Positions 23,304-35,003 of a DNA stretch of 64,000 nt are shown here, piece after piece. The DNA lies in contig JAWNGF010000012.1 in NCBI GenBank assembly GCA_037039685.1, positions 1,426,001-1,490,000 on the forward strand, read 5' to 3'. Within the stretch, counting starts at the first letter, position 1; each line of letters opens with the position of its first letter. The position numbers were made by a program, and so were the translations under genes. The notes beneath the pieces are model-generated. The model searched no databases. It was not told the origin of the DNA and saw only the letters and a program-made list of their open reading frames with translations. The DNA comes from Ceratobasidium sp. AG-K. Its lineage: Eukaryota; Basidiomycota; Agaricomycetes; Cantharellales; Ceratobasidiaceae.

Positions 23304-23415
23304 GTGATCGAAGCTAGTTGATGAACGAATCGATCAGGCATCTGCATTCGCTCCTTCCCACAGTGCTGCGGACTTGTCCTTGAGGGTCAACACTCATTCG
23401 TCTAGGTTATTTTGG

Positions 23416-24948
23416 ATGCTGTGCTACGATACACTATCCCTGGCTTTATCGATCCTACCCGTGAGCGACCTCGCATCTTCGTCGCTAGTCTGTCAAGCCT
23501 GGCAAACAACCGCATTCCCTTATCCATATCATACCGTATGTCTGAAACTCGTACAACAACTTGAGGAGTTGGCAAAGCGCATGTCACAAGATAACAACGG
23601 CTCGCTATCTCCTCGGGCTCACGTACGCAGGCTCTTCTTCGACATCCACAACCGTGAGAGCGCAGTCCATTACAAAGGACATCTCGCAGAGGCCGCTGTT
23701 GAAAGACTCGTAGCTATCTTGTTCCAGTTGAACCGATTGGAGCATTTTGCATGGGGAGCTAACTGTGTGCCCCGCAACGGGGTGACAGAGGCATTGAAAG
23801 TAGCCTGTCCAAGACTGACCTCACTCCATTGGACGATTGAAGATGAAAACTGGCGGGTGGACAGTTATGGTACGTACCCAATAATTGGGCCATTAGTTTA
23901 TACTGAGAAGACATTTAGAGGATTACTCTAAGTATGCTTCTCAACTTACCAGTGATTATAATGGCTGAAACATGGCGTAGACTATTCCGGTTCACAGCTC
24001 TCCTGCATTTCTCTTTGTCGATTAGATGGCTGCGTAAGTACCGCTTGAATCAAGTTGCTGCTCTACTAACCTCAGTTGCTGATACCATAGCCTTTGCGTA
24101 CGACGACAACTATTTTCAACCACTTATCGGGCTGCTCCGGGCATGTCCTAATCTCCAATCTCTTACACTTGACCTGCGCAATTTAGCCAGTCCAGCATAT
24201 ATACGGTTTCCCGATGTACTTTTCAGTGCCCTTGGGTCTCCTACATTTCCGGATCTCCACACCTTTTGGGCTCTGTGCACAATCCCTCCAAACTGGCACG
24301 CATTTTTCGATGCACCCGACCCGAGTCCACTTCACATGTTCCTCCGCCGTCATCCAAAACTGCATACTGTTAGTCTTGGATGGGCTGATAGGCATCTCTA
24401 TTATCGTGTTACTAGTTCGAACGACATGTTGGCACTTCTGCCCTCGCTTAAACGCCTTGACGCTCCAGCATTTTTCTGTGAGCCAGTGCTTGCTTCAAGC
24501 CTCGCTAATACCTTGGAAAGCCTTGAGATAACCGATGGCATATATGACCACACGGGCCGAGATCTGCAGATTATTGCCGTGTTGGAGAGGCCTTTGCCCC
24601 CCCCCTGCAAAGACTTGTAATCAAAGATTGGAGAGACAGAGCTATACAAGTCGGCCTGTTAGCGAAGTTTTTATCCATGACGCCTGCTGTACAGGGGCTT
24701 GATATTCACGTTCCACTTGAGCCTAAAGTATGTCATCATTTACTAGATAGTTACGCTGACCAACACTCTCGCAGAACAAAATACTTGACCTTTTGCCCCT
24801 TGTTCCCCAACTGCGAGTGCTTAGGCTAAATTCAACCATAATGAAACGGTTGTCAGAGGAGTCAACGTTTAGAATCTCTCTGGGAGAGGCATGCTCATTT
24901 CTTGGACATATTGTGGATGTGACTCTCAGGGCAAGCGTAGAGTACTAA
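23416..24948 (+). CDS. F-box/LRR-like protein with a homopolymer frameshift
   Basis: From the ATG at 23416 the first exon encodes an F-box-like motif (ILPVSDLASSSLVCQAWQ), then a leucine-rich-repeat-like region through several exons (LRACPNLQSLTLDLRNL, LLPSLKRLDAP, LESLEITDG). Proteins of this kind recruit substrates to SCF ubiquitin ligases; basidiomycetes have many. Splicing is clear at 23869/23870, less so at 23920-24120. At 24597-24605 a run of nine C puts the downstream sequence out of frame, where TAA follows at once. One more C (or two fewer) would let the frame run on through VIKDWRDRAIQVG and, after another intron, to TAA at 24946-24948. This is either a sequencing error in the homopolymer or a genuine null allele. 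Confidence 0.55.
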
Positions 24949-25573
24949 TACAACAGTGCCCATATGGAGGGGGGGGGCATATGGGGACATATCCCTCCGA
25001 GAGATTCCTAATTCCGATGTTTCGTGTACCTAAATCTGATTGGATATGTAGATGCTCAGATGTTCTGCATATGGTTCGGCTGCTAATACCGCGCCTCACT
25101 GTTCGACTGGATCAGATCGGTGTCTGTGGAGGTTGCTGGATTAGTAGCACCGATTTCAGTCTGGTTGGTTAGCAATAAGCTCATTTGACCAGTCTTTGTA
25201 TGTGTCACCAAGCTGTTCTTACCAATGGGCTACTTGGGGCCCTTCGAATGGGCACCGAGACTTGTGCACAGCACGAGATTACATAATCCTGGAATGACAG
25301 AACGAGCCAGCCAAACAAGCGTATCGCCAGTCGAACAACCACAATTGCAAACTTGGTGATTTGCAGCCAATGAAACCTCTCGATTATCTTACACGTCAAC
25401 CGGAATAAAAGGGGCGTTGGACATCGGACGACTGTTTCGATACGCGCATAAGATGACTAAATATTATTGTTGGCGCGAAATCCTGCTGCCTGCATCGTAA
25501 GTTGACATATCGTACGAGCTTAGAGCGTGTTAATATATATGGCTCACCAGCCTATACTGAATTTCTCATCACC
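24949..25573. other. Intergenic region upstream of ERG24
   Basis: Contains a G9 homopolymer near 24968 and no convincing gene. The ERG24 promoter should lie in the last 300-400 bp; sterol regulator sites could not be assigned by eye. Confidence 0.45.
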
Positions 25574-27191
25574 ATGTCCACTCACAATCCCCAAACGACT
25601 CATTTCGAGTTCTTCGGTCCTTTCGGTGCTGCGGTCATCTCTACAGCCACACCGGTTATCATCTATGCGCTGCACCTCAACTGCTCGGCGTCCAATAGTT
25701 GCTCCCCTTCGCTCGGGTCGCTCCCATTTGAGTTTCTTCGCACCATTACCGATACTGACTGGCTGAAGAGCCTATTTGATCGCAAGGCCGCGGCAGCTTA
25801 CTACGCCTGGTACGCCTTCCTGCTTGCTGCGTGGTATTTTCTGCCGGGCGGATGGGTAGCAGGAACCGAGCTACGTACCGGAGGGCGAAAACACTATAAG
25901 ATGAATGGTAAGTCATTTGAATTGTACGATGAATGGCTGGCTAAACTACACTTAGGCTACTCCACACTTGTTCTCAATCTTGGGCTCGCGGCAGCCTGCA
26001 TTCTCGCTTTTGGGCCTCAAGGGTTTACTTTCATCTACGACCATTGGATTGGTATATGCACTGCGGCCATCATGAATTCTGCCATTCACGCAACGTATTG
26101 CTACCTTATGTCCACTCGAGATGAGGGATCGTGCCTTCTTGCATTGGGCGGTAACTCGGGGAACGTCGTCTACGATGTGAGTACCATCGTCGTGGCATCA
26201 TACCCGCAAAAAATAATTGATAACAATACCTTGTCAGTGGTTCATAGGACGTGAACTCAATCCTTCAATCGGGTCCTTCGATATCAAGTCCTTTGTCGAG
26301 CTGCGCCCGGGTATGATCCTCTGGGTCCTCTGCAATCTTAGCTCTGCTTGCAAGCAGCTCACCTCTCGTAGTAGCTGGTACCCCACAGACTCTATGATTC
26401 TTGTCCTCCTTTTTCAGGGACTATATGTTGTAGATGCACTTTACAATGAGGTGGTTACTGCTATTGTCCTTTTTTTTTTTGTCTAGTACTAACTTGCCGT
26501 TCAGCAAGCTGTCCTCACTACAATGGACATCACCTCGGATGGATTTGGGTTCATGCTGTCTATTGGTAGTATCGCCTGGGTACCCCTAACGTACTCCCTC
26601 CAGGCACGGTACCTCGCATTCAATCATATTGAGCTTGGTCCGTTCTGGACGGTCGTGGTCTTTGCTGTACACGCGCTTGGGTACTGGATCTTCAGGGACA
26701 GCAACAATGAGAAAAACGATTTCAGAAACGGAAAGAACCCAAAGAGTGTGTAGCTTGTTGAGGGGTTGGAGTTTGGAGGCTGACTTGTCTGTAGATCTGA
26801 CTTCGTTCAAGACCGAACGTGGGACAAGGTTGTTGACCAGTGGGTGGTGGGGATTGTGCCAGCATCCTAATTATTTGTAAGCTGCTTTTAACGTGTTTCC
26901 GTGACTAGACCGTGGTTAACCCTATGATTTAATTTAGGGGCGACTGGGTTATGGCTGTTTCGTGGTCCCTACCAACTGGCTTTGCAGCGCCAATTACCTA
27001 CTTCTACTCCGTATTCTTCCTGGTTTTGTTGATTCACCGACAGATACGAGACGACGAAGCGTGCGCGAAAAAGTAAGTACATCTCTCCGTGAGTCAAACT
27101 AGGTTTAGACTAAACTTACTTCAGGTATGGCAAAGATTGGGAGACTTACAAACGGATCGTGCCTTGGAGAATCGTGCCCTACGTGTACTAG
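25574..27191 (+). CDS. ERG24: Delta(14)-sterol reductase
   Basis: Seven exons (25574-25907, 25956-26176, 26238-26450, 26505-26745, 26795-26876, 26938-27072, 27125-27191) encode 430 residues, the usual size of this ER membrane enzyme. It reduces the C14=C15 double bond of ergosterol precursors after CYP51, using NADPH. Signatures of the ERG4/ERG24 family are visible: FIGRELNPSIGSFDIKSFVE, the NADPH-side motif LTSGWWGLCQHPNYLGDW, and the C-terminal DDEACAKKYGKDWETYKRIV. About eight to nine hydrophobic segments span the length. The ATG at 25574 is chosen because the open stretch upstream (from 25502) does not resemble the family. The first intron is 48 bp and in frame, so it could be mistaken for coding. 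Confidence 0.93.
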
Positions 27192-27900
27192 GGAATTGCC
27201 TACCTGCGGCTTGTAGATAAGCTATCCGTGTATGTAAACTTGAGTACTCGAAGAAGGGTACTATCACAGTACGCACCAGCTGCTACAAATCACGATAACT
27301 CAACCCCACTATACTAAGACACTCGAACATTCAACATTCTCACGCATATACCCAGATCAATGCCAAACGGTCGCGCATAGGGGTTCTCCAGTAAGATTAT
27401 CTGCGGCCGAAGCCGATGGTACAGTTCCTTCACTGGCCAATCGTGACATCGATGCATTACCTATAGAACGTTCATAACACGTCATTACAATTATGAGTAC
27501 CAAAGTTTTCTTCCAAGCCTCTGGGCCAAAAACAGGCTCGGATTTTTTATAGTAAAATCGCGTAGGAGGATGGATGTGAATTCCGCAACTCGAAAGTAAT
27601 TAGACGAAGTGTATGGACATGAGGCAAGAGAACTGGGTGGGGGGTTTCTCTCTTGAAATTGTGCTGGAATCGCTTGCGGTCACTTGGTTTGCCATCCTAC
27701 ACAGTGATGGATACCTAAGTGTAAGGAGGAATCCGCACCATCACTTGCGACACTTACTCATCTTATTAGACAAAATGCCCATTTGATTTGCTATTTTTTT
27801 CTACTCTTCCCTCCACCGTACTTGAAGTGGATATGCCCATGCAAGGGAGAGACGCTAGTGGTGTCGCGTGGCTTGTTGATTACATCCCCAATGTGTAGCC
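27192..27900. other. Intergenic region
   Basis: 3' flank of ERG24 and AT-rich sequence before the receptor relic on the other strand. No gene seen. Confidence 0.45.
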
Positions 27901-29703
27901 TTATACTTCGTTTGAATCCAAGCGAATCTGAGCTTTGGTCATCGTCAATAGCCAACGATAGCGATGTATTTGTAGACTCATGGCGAGATTTTCTGAATAA
28001 GGAATAATATTGCGGGCCCAGTCTTGGACTGGAACATTAATTCGGTATGCCTGGTTGATTTGATTGAGCTCAATCATGGAGTACGACGAGATATCTTTCA
28101 TGACCCGCAGGAACTTAAGACTCCCCCAAATGTCATCTGAGTCCAGAAAGCTTTCTAAGAACTTTATTACAATATGCAGTGCTTCATTTTCGAGATCGGA
28201 CAGGGGCAACGTTGATCACGGGTCCTGTTATTGGTAGCTCAACGGAAAATGGCTTCAGTGCTACTGTCGAAATGGAGGAAGGCAATCAGTCAGAGCATAT
28301 TCGGCGCATGTGGTCGCTTGGAAATCAAGTCGTAGCAAAATGTCCAGGTCGCGTAAACGGTCTCGTGATACTCATCAGCTTTTACCAGTAGCGTAGCAGA
28401 TTCCTTGAGGGTAGACTGTTGATTTTTGAGAAAGAGTTGTCTATACTTTGAGATGGTGGTAGAAGCTTGACAAATGTATGCTCCAGCCTGTACAATCACT
28501 AGAGCAAGGTGTCCAAGCTCCTAGAGATTTATCAGATGAGCAATCAAACATATGTGGTATAAAACGCCCACATTCAATAGGAAGTCGCCTCTTCAAGTTC
28601 TTTAGGCTCCCAGGGATAAGCTTGTATACGTGTCGTTTTGACTAAGAGCTCAAATGCGTCCTGAGGGTTCAGGCTCAATATATTACAGTTAGCTCCAGGG
28701 CCTCAGCTAATCAAGGCAATGTCCTGTAACCAAGACATAACAACTATACTTCCGTGATTGCAACCTGGGAAGTTTTGCTGAAGGCTCAGTGTAGACACAT
28801 CTACATTGTCAAATATCAGTAGCCACTGATTGCAGCATGGCTCTAGCCAGTCGATTGTATCTCTGTGTGTTGTGCCAATAGAGTTTGCAACCGCAAAGAT
28901 GGCCAAATTTCCTTCGATTGATTCTTGAGAGCTTGCATCCACATAAAGCAATATTGTCCACTTTTTGCATGTACGCTCCACAGCTTTGCAAACCACTTGG
29001 GTTTTTCCCGCACCACCAAGCCTGTAGACCACACATACCCAACGTTCTTTCTGGTCACCGAGTATGCACATTTTGATCTGTTGCAACTTGTCCTTCCAAT
29101 CTCTGAAACCTGGTGTCAAGTCGGGCAACGCTAGGCTGTGATTAGTTGCAAGGGGTCGGGTTGGATTTATCCATCTGAGCTTACAATTTGAGGACTGGTT
29201 CAATCTTGAAAGTTGACAAAACACTTACCAATCTTCACACATGGAACCGTCAAATGTCAATCCGTAATTGACTGTGCCGCCTGATCCATGCGTCCGGTCA
29301 TGATAGCTTCCTTCATATAGGTGCATATATGTGTTGCTACCTTGTTCAATTGCTCCAATTCGTCAAGCTTGACGCTTTGAAGTCCTTGATCCACATTGAA
29401 CCAATAGTATACTCTGTTGATCTTCTCAAAATGAATAGCCATATCCTCTGCAATGCGTTTGCAATCTTCTGCGATGCCTTTTATACCAACCACAATGCTT
29501 GTGGGTAGAATCTTCTGCAACCAGGTCGATTTAGGGAGTGGATTGTCGGGGTGTGTCCCGCGCCAATGCTGACAATTGATGCCACATGTTTCCCTGCGTA
29601 CACGGCCCTCACTTTGGTCAGCACATGGGCAAGAGGGTTATTGCACCCTATTCCACCTTCCACAAAGACCTCCTTGACTTTGCCCCCTATTTTAATGCTC
29701 TTG
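27901..29703 (-). pseudogene. 3' portion of a patatin-NB-ARC receptor gene, cut off by a retrotransposon
   Basis: The minus strand continues the patatin domain from 44566-45290. Directly beside the insertion are EGGIGCNNPLAHVL and HVASIVSIGAG, then a helical linker (29257-29520), then an NB-ARC domain with the P-loop LGGAGKTQ (near 29020) and Walker B WLLIFDNVD (near 28810). A helical region typical of basidiomycete NB-ARC proteins follows (LVKADEYHETVYATW near 28365). A one-base frame slip lies near 29535-29545 between patatin and linker, and later segments are in different frames. The gene would have been an NLR-like receptor with a patatin effector. With the insertion, the slip and a stop in the 5' part it cannot make the full protein. 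Confidence 0.75.
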
Positions 29704-30193
29704 TGTTGTGACCTGTCCCACCCTCTGTCTCTCTTTCTGCAGACTCGTGGCTTGTATCTGCGCCTTATGCACCTCTTCTGTATAGATGTGCCCTCTCCCT
29801 TGTTTAGTGAGGTGTATGGATGATGTGTCACCATGAGTCATATGACTCATGCTGTTTTCTATTGGCTGGCCTGAGCAGCCCCCTTTATAACTCGGACTCT
29901 GACTCGGGCTTGTGACTCATGTACTTTGTATGACTCACTTGTCCCTTGCCTATATATACTGGCTTGCAAGCATGGTCACCCCCAGCTTGCTTTGCCTCAT
30001 CAACTCTCCCTGCAGTGTGTGATCAGAGGCACTTGGCTACTTAGCCACTACAGCAGCCACTTGGGATTTGGAGCTAGGACTTCTACTTAGAAGCTAGTGA
30101 TTTCCCTTAGCAATTTAGTCTACTTAGACTTATCACTCACGGTCAACAAGGCGATTAACAGTTGTCAACTCTACTACTTAGCAGGTTGCGACA
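29704..30193 (+). repeat. 5' LTR of the outer element
   Basis: 490 bp, paired with 44076-44565. It contains a TATATATA-like box near 29952 that could serve as core promoter. Confidence 0.93.
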
Positions 30194-30255
30194 TTGCAAA
30201 GCAAGCTCTTTCTCTGCTGAGCCACAAGAAAACAAGGTCACATGACTTCACAACA

Positions 30256-31882
30256 ATGAACTCAAGACCCTCAAGCGCAGCATCAAACAGGCAGGCTACT
30301 GAGCCCATGCCACAAATAGTCGAATTACAATCAAACCCTTCTAGAGGAGCAAGGGATTGAGCTGGAGATTGGACGGCCCTGCTTAGAAGCAATAGCCAGG
30401 TATCTAGACCCCCATCCACTAGTGTCCCTGGGGCAATTGGAAATATTATTGAAACTTTGGGAACTCAAGGAGAACCATCTATCTCAAACAAACAAGGATC
30501 CACTTCCCCAACTATCCAAATAGCCAAACAACCAATCAATACTCCTCCCCCACCAGGTCCACAAATCAGTCAAAGGGACATAGTCAGCCCTAGAGCACAC
30601 CGTATTATTAGAATACCGGCACCACTCAGGAACGCTACTCCAGGCCCATCAAACCCCATCCGAGCACCACCTCCACAACAGCACACAATGGCAACTGGAA
30701 GGTGGCAGCCACTAGAAATGCCAAATTTTGATGACATCTTTCCTCCCGCTGTAGGAACCCCAGTGGGACCTATGGTGCCCACACCAGCATCAATGCCAGA
30801 ATTGATAGTGACCACTAGGTCACATAGCGCAGTCAGCATACCATCCACGTTCAAATCCCAACGAAGCATTGAGACCATCTCTCAGGATGAACGCTTGAGA
30901 AACAAATTACTGGTAGAAAACATTGAAGGAAGAAGGGTCGAAACCCTAGAAAGGATCTTCAACACTCTACAGGTCCAATACCAACAAGAAAACGCGGTCC
31001 AGGCTCTGAGAATTGAAGGCCTCGAATGCCAATGGGACCTTCAACAGCAAGACAGCAACAACATGATGCAGCGGATTGAGTGCATTGCTTCCAGGACAGA
31101 AGATGGAGTCAACACCTTCTACAAACGTCTCCAAAATGTTGATTGCGCACAACAAAGGATTGAGCAAATATTCAAACAATCAGTGGAAAACCTTGAACAC
31201 ATCAACCAACAATTGATAGCTCAAAACCAGTTGATCACTCAGAACCTACAAAACCAAGTAGGACAAATCAACAGGATAGAGGAAACTATGGGAAGAATGG
31301 CCGAAGGAATGAGGAATGTCACAATTACCCTGGGACAGATTGACAAAGAAGTCACGGAAGGATTCCAAGAACAAACCAATCAACTCAGGGAAATCCAGAC
31401 AGGAGGACAAGAAACATTTGACCGTCTTGAACAAATTGGGGCCGACGCCCAGGTAGAATCAGATCACCAACGCAAGGAGTCTAGATGAACTTCTATGGAA
31501 GTCCCAAACCCTAGGGAACCTCCCCCACATAGGAGGAACATCTCACCCCAAGGAAGGCGATCTCCCTCATTTGAGGTGCAAGGACAATCAGGCTATCAAA
31601 TCAGGGATGAAGGAAGAACCTTCATTATTCAAACAGGACAGGGTGGAAACGGGAATGGATCAGGCCCACGCATCAAGATGCCCAAAGCATTTGAAGGGGC
31701 AAGGGGAACAGCTGCCGAAACATTCCTTGCGCGGATGAAAGCATTTTTCCGCCTGAACCCAAGTCAATACAACACTGAGGAACGGCGAATTGTTGCAACT
31801 CTCATGAATATGGCAGAAGGAGCAGCAGGAAACTGGGCACAACCCGCCCTCAATTGGTACAACAACAGCAAGAACCATCCTT
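30256..31882 (+). pseudogene. gag: gag of the outer element, 5' part
   Basis: One reading frame from the ATG at 30256 to the insertion point, broken by TGA at 30358-30360 and 31486-31488. The N-terminal half is Pro/Ser-rich, the middle is a long glutamine-rich coiled coil (about 30880-31460), and the end begins the capsid-like region (PRIKMPKAFEGARGTAAETF). The frame resumes after the nested element at 38831. Gag forms the virus-like particle in which reverse transcription occurs. Both stops can be explained by single C-to-T or G-to-A changes. Confidence 0.8.
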
Positions 31883-32295
31883 TGTCATGAGCTGACTAAG
31901 CTCAGACATTTTATTCTGATTTTATATCTTTTTTTCCGAACACTTTCCTTTTTTGGTACAAATGTCCTCTGGCGCTTAACTTGTATCAGGTGATGTATTT
32001 GTCTTTTCATTTGATATTGGTGATGCTTCCGGAACTTCCAGAATGTCGAGTCATATCTCTTGTCTCGCTAATCATTGGTTGTACTTGGCTTTCCCACACT
32101 GATAAATGATGACGTGGCCTTGATCCCTCATGTATATAAACCCAGAGGTCAAGCCGGTTAACGACAAGGCTTGACCTCCTCTCCACTAGGACTTGCTCAA
32201 TCAAATCCTCTTACTATCACTACTCCTTGGGTTCTAAGACTTGTCCAAGTCGAACCCCTTAACCTTTATATACCTAATTGACCCAAGTCGGGACA
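31883..32295 (+). repeat. 5' LTR of the inner element
   Basis: 413 bp, paired with 38413-38825. Contains a TATATAAA-like box near 32133. Confidence 0.93.
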
Positions 32296-32779
32296 TTAGG
32301 TCAAGCCTTTTAAAAGCATCAGCCTTAAAGCTCCTGCTCTTCCACCAAGTAGATAGAACGTACACAAGAAAACGGGCATAGTACAACGGACAAAGAGCTA
32401 TACTTGATATAGACCAGTAGTCCCACGTCACTATACGCTGTCAGTGAACCCAATTGTTATCCTCTTTTGGGTCATAGCGGCTTTAGTCAGCTAAATACAC
32501 CCTTACTCTGTTATACACTGTCGCTATCACGCCCGCCCAAGGCTGTTGATAACTGATAAGATCAGAAAAGGAGTATATAAAGCAAAAGCTTAGCGTCTAG
32601 CACCCTTCACATCCAAATCAACATCTTGAGGAAGCCAGATCCTCTCAAGCAAAACTGGAAAGTGGTCGGAGCACCACCCAAGTTAAAACTCTCATCCATC
32701 AAGAACCACATCAACTTGTTGTTTCCATCAGTACGCACTAAAAAGGGACTAATTAGTAACTAACTAATTAACCTTAAAA

Positions 32780-33394
32780 GTGTTTCCCGCATTTTTTAGC
32801 CTCTGCAAAGCAGTCTTTAGACTAAAAGACTTTGTACTTGATCTAGACACCAAAGTCGACGAATTAAACAGTCAAATTGAAGTACTAGAAGAAGATCAAG
32901 TTGAACAAGCAGAGGATTTAAGGGTCAAACATACCAGAAACAACAAAAACCACAATCAACTTGAAGCCGATTATCAATCTCTTCATTCAAGGCTCAAGTT
33001 CATCAAAATTAACCTTGACAACACAAACAAGCAACAAGCCAATCAAGATCGTGTCCAAAGCATAAATCTAGCTGACACCAATATTGAAGTCAAGTGCTTG
33101 CAAGAACAAACCCGCGTCTTGATCAAAAATTGCGACCAACTTATTAAAATCCAAGAAAAACACACTCGAAAGGTTGAAACCCTCATCAACAACAACAAAC
33201 GTCAGTGGCGTACTATCGAAACCCTTAAAGACAAAATCAAGGGCAAATACTGTCATCTCGCAGCAGAAGTGCGTATTCCTATTAACCAGGATTACCGCCT
33301 TCTAAATCACCTTAATACCATTGCACCCAACCCTTTTCAGTGGGACCAAGACCTCAACTCACACAGGAACAACACAGGGAACAGCTTAGACTAG
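32780..33394 (+). CDS. Coiled-coil ORF upstream of gag in the inner element
   Basis: A 204-codon ORF between the 5' LTR and gag. Nearly all of it is charged heptad-like sequence (for example VDELNSQIEVLEEDQ), predicted long coiled coil, without cysteine motifs or hydrophobic segments. It could be a separate particle or adaptor protein, or an N-terminal gag extension lost by frameshift. A further short ORF (33340-33549) overlaps its end in another frame. The start is uncertain, since no upstream ATG context favours this one strongly. Function unknown. Confidence 0.5.
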   Translation: MFPAFFSLCKAVFRLKDFVLDLDTKVDELNSQIEVLEEDQVEQAEDLRVKHTRNNKNHNQLEADYQSLHSRLKFIKINLDNTNKQQANQDRVQSINLADTNIEVKCLQEQTRVLIKNCDQLIKIQEKHTRKVETLINNNKRQWRTIETLKDKIKGKYCHLAAEVRIPINQDYRLLNHLNTIAPNPFQWDQDLNSHRNNTGNSLD

Positions 33395-33615
33395 AGTCCC
33401 TAAAACTCTTTATTGAAGACATTCATCGCAACTACATATACAAACAGTACAACAAACTAGGAGTAATCAACGCGTTGTTCTTGGAAGACGAAAATCTTGA
33501 ATTGGTATTTTTGAGAAGTTTGCGCATCATTAAAGACAGAAGGGTTTGAAGAAGAATCCGTGATATTTTGTACGGCCTTGGATCCCAATAAATCTACCTT
33601 TTTCCCCGCTCCAAT

Positions 33616-34968
33616 ATGTCGAGAGCCCCATCACCTAGTCAAGGGGGATTTACCCAAATTTCAGCAACATCCGGACCCGATGTAGTTGCACATGCAATCA
33701 ATGCCTTAATAGATGAAGTACGAAAAATTAACAGTCATATTAATGCCTTAAATGGTATCACCTCTACCCTAGAACAGGGAATTGACAATAACATTGCAGA
33801 TATCCTTGCAATTCAAAATCAAACTACACAAATTGCACCCCTTCACCAATTAATGAATGCGTTGTCTCAGTCACTCGCAAACCTGGGTGCAACACCCTCC
33901 ACCACCGCGTCAACAACCACCCCAGGATACAAACTCAAAATGCATACCCCAGAAGAATTTTCTGGAGATGTAGATAAATTTGATGAGTTTAAGTCGCAAT
34001 GTACTTTGTACATAAATCACACATCCCCACAAGCAACCACAGAACAAAAAATCACCTATATCATGGGTTATTGCAAGGGGCCTGCCTATGTATGGATGCA
34101 ACCTGGAATTGATGTAGACACGGCAAGAAGGGGAGCAACAAATTGGCTACACGACATGGATGAATTCTGGAACGAAATGCAGGCTAGGTTTGGCGATGTT
34201 CACAAGATCGACCGATATAGACAACTATACAAGAAATTGATCCAGAAGAACTCTGTCCAAGATTATCTACGAGACTTTGTTACTTATTCATCGGTACTCG
34301 GGTACACTGATCGAGTACTTCGTGATGATTTCTATGACGGTCTTAAGGATGAAATCAAGATGGCCATGGTGTCACAGAACTTTAAACCCCATGAAGCAAC
34401 AAGGACATTCAACCAAGTTTGCAAAAGAGCCCTGGAAATTGACTCCACAATGAATGCCATTAATGCACCAAAGAAATTGCAAAGCCCACAAACCAGCACT
34501 TCGAAACAAACTACTTGCAAGACAACCACAAGCGCTCCAAACATCTCACTGGGTCAAAGATTCAACGTAAACGATTGTGTCTTTATGTCAAAACCTACAG
34601 GGGGGGTGCAATACGGAAAAATCTCAAGCATTACCAGAAACGCCAAGGGCCGTCCAGTTCCACAGATCTCCTGGGACAATGGGACAAAAGGAAATGTCCC
34701 TTTTGGAGTGATTCAAAAAGACACCCGAACCAGTACCTTCAACGCTCCTACCATTCAAACACCCAAATCGTCCACTCCTGCTAAAGACCCTAATGCAATG
34801 GATCTTGATGGAAAAGGAAAAGGACCAATGATTTGCTTCACCTGCGGCGGCAAGGGACACTCAGCAAGAGTCTGTCCTTCCAAGAACACAGCCTCAGGGT
34901 TTGAAGCTCAGATTGAAGAAATCTCTTCAGACATTGAATTGGGAAAAGACGCCACCAAGGCTTATTAA
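33616..34968 (+). CDS. gag: gag of the inner element
   Basis: A 450-codon ORF starting at ATG 33616. It has a helical N-terminus, then the retrotransposon capsid region (EEFSGDVDKFDEFKSQ, YCKGPAYVWM, VQDYLRDFVTYSS), a basic low-complexity stretch, and one CCHC zinc knuckle near the end (CFTCGGKGHSARVC). The length and order are standard for Ty3/gypsy Gag. It builds the particle and binds element RNA. Pol starts 36 bp downstream in another frame, so a frameshift or re-initiation would be needed to make Pol. No stop interrupts it. Confidence 0.9.
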   Translation: MSRAPSPSQGGFTQISATSGPDVVAHAINALIDEVRKINSHINALNGITSTLEQGIDNNIADILAIQNQTTQIAPLHQLMNALSQSLANLGATPSTTASTTTPGYKLKMHTPEEFSGDVDKFDEFKSQCTLYINHTSPQATTEQKITYIMGYCKGPAYVWMQPGIDVDTARRGATNWLHDMDEFWNEMQARFGDVHKIDRYRQLYKKLIQKNSVQDYLRDFVTYSSVLGYTDRVLRDDFYDGLKDEIKMAMVSQNFKPHEATRTFNQVCKRALEIDSTMNAINAPKKLQSPQTSTSKQTTCKTTTSAPNISLGQRFNVNDCVFMSKPTGGVQYGKISSITRNAKGRPVPQISWDNGTKGNVPFGVIQKDTRTSTFNAPTIQTPKSSTPAKDPNAMDLDGKGKGPMICFTCGGKGHSARVCPSKNTASGFEAQIEEISSDIELGKDATKAY

Positions 34969-35003
34969 GGAGCCAAGTACTTGGTGATATATTAGCTAGT
35001 AAT

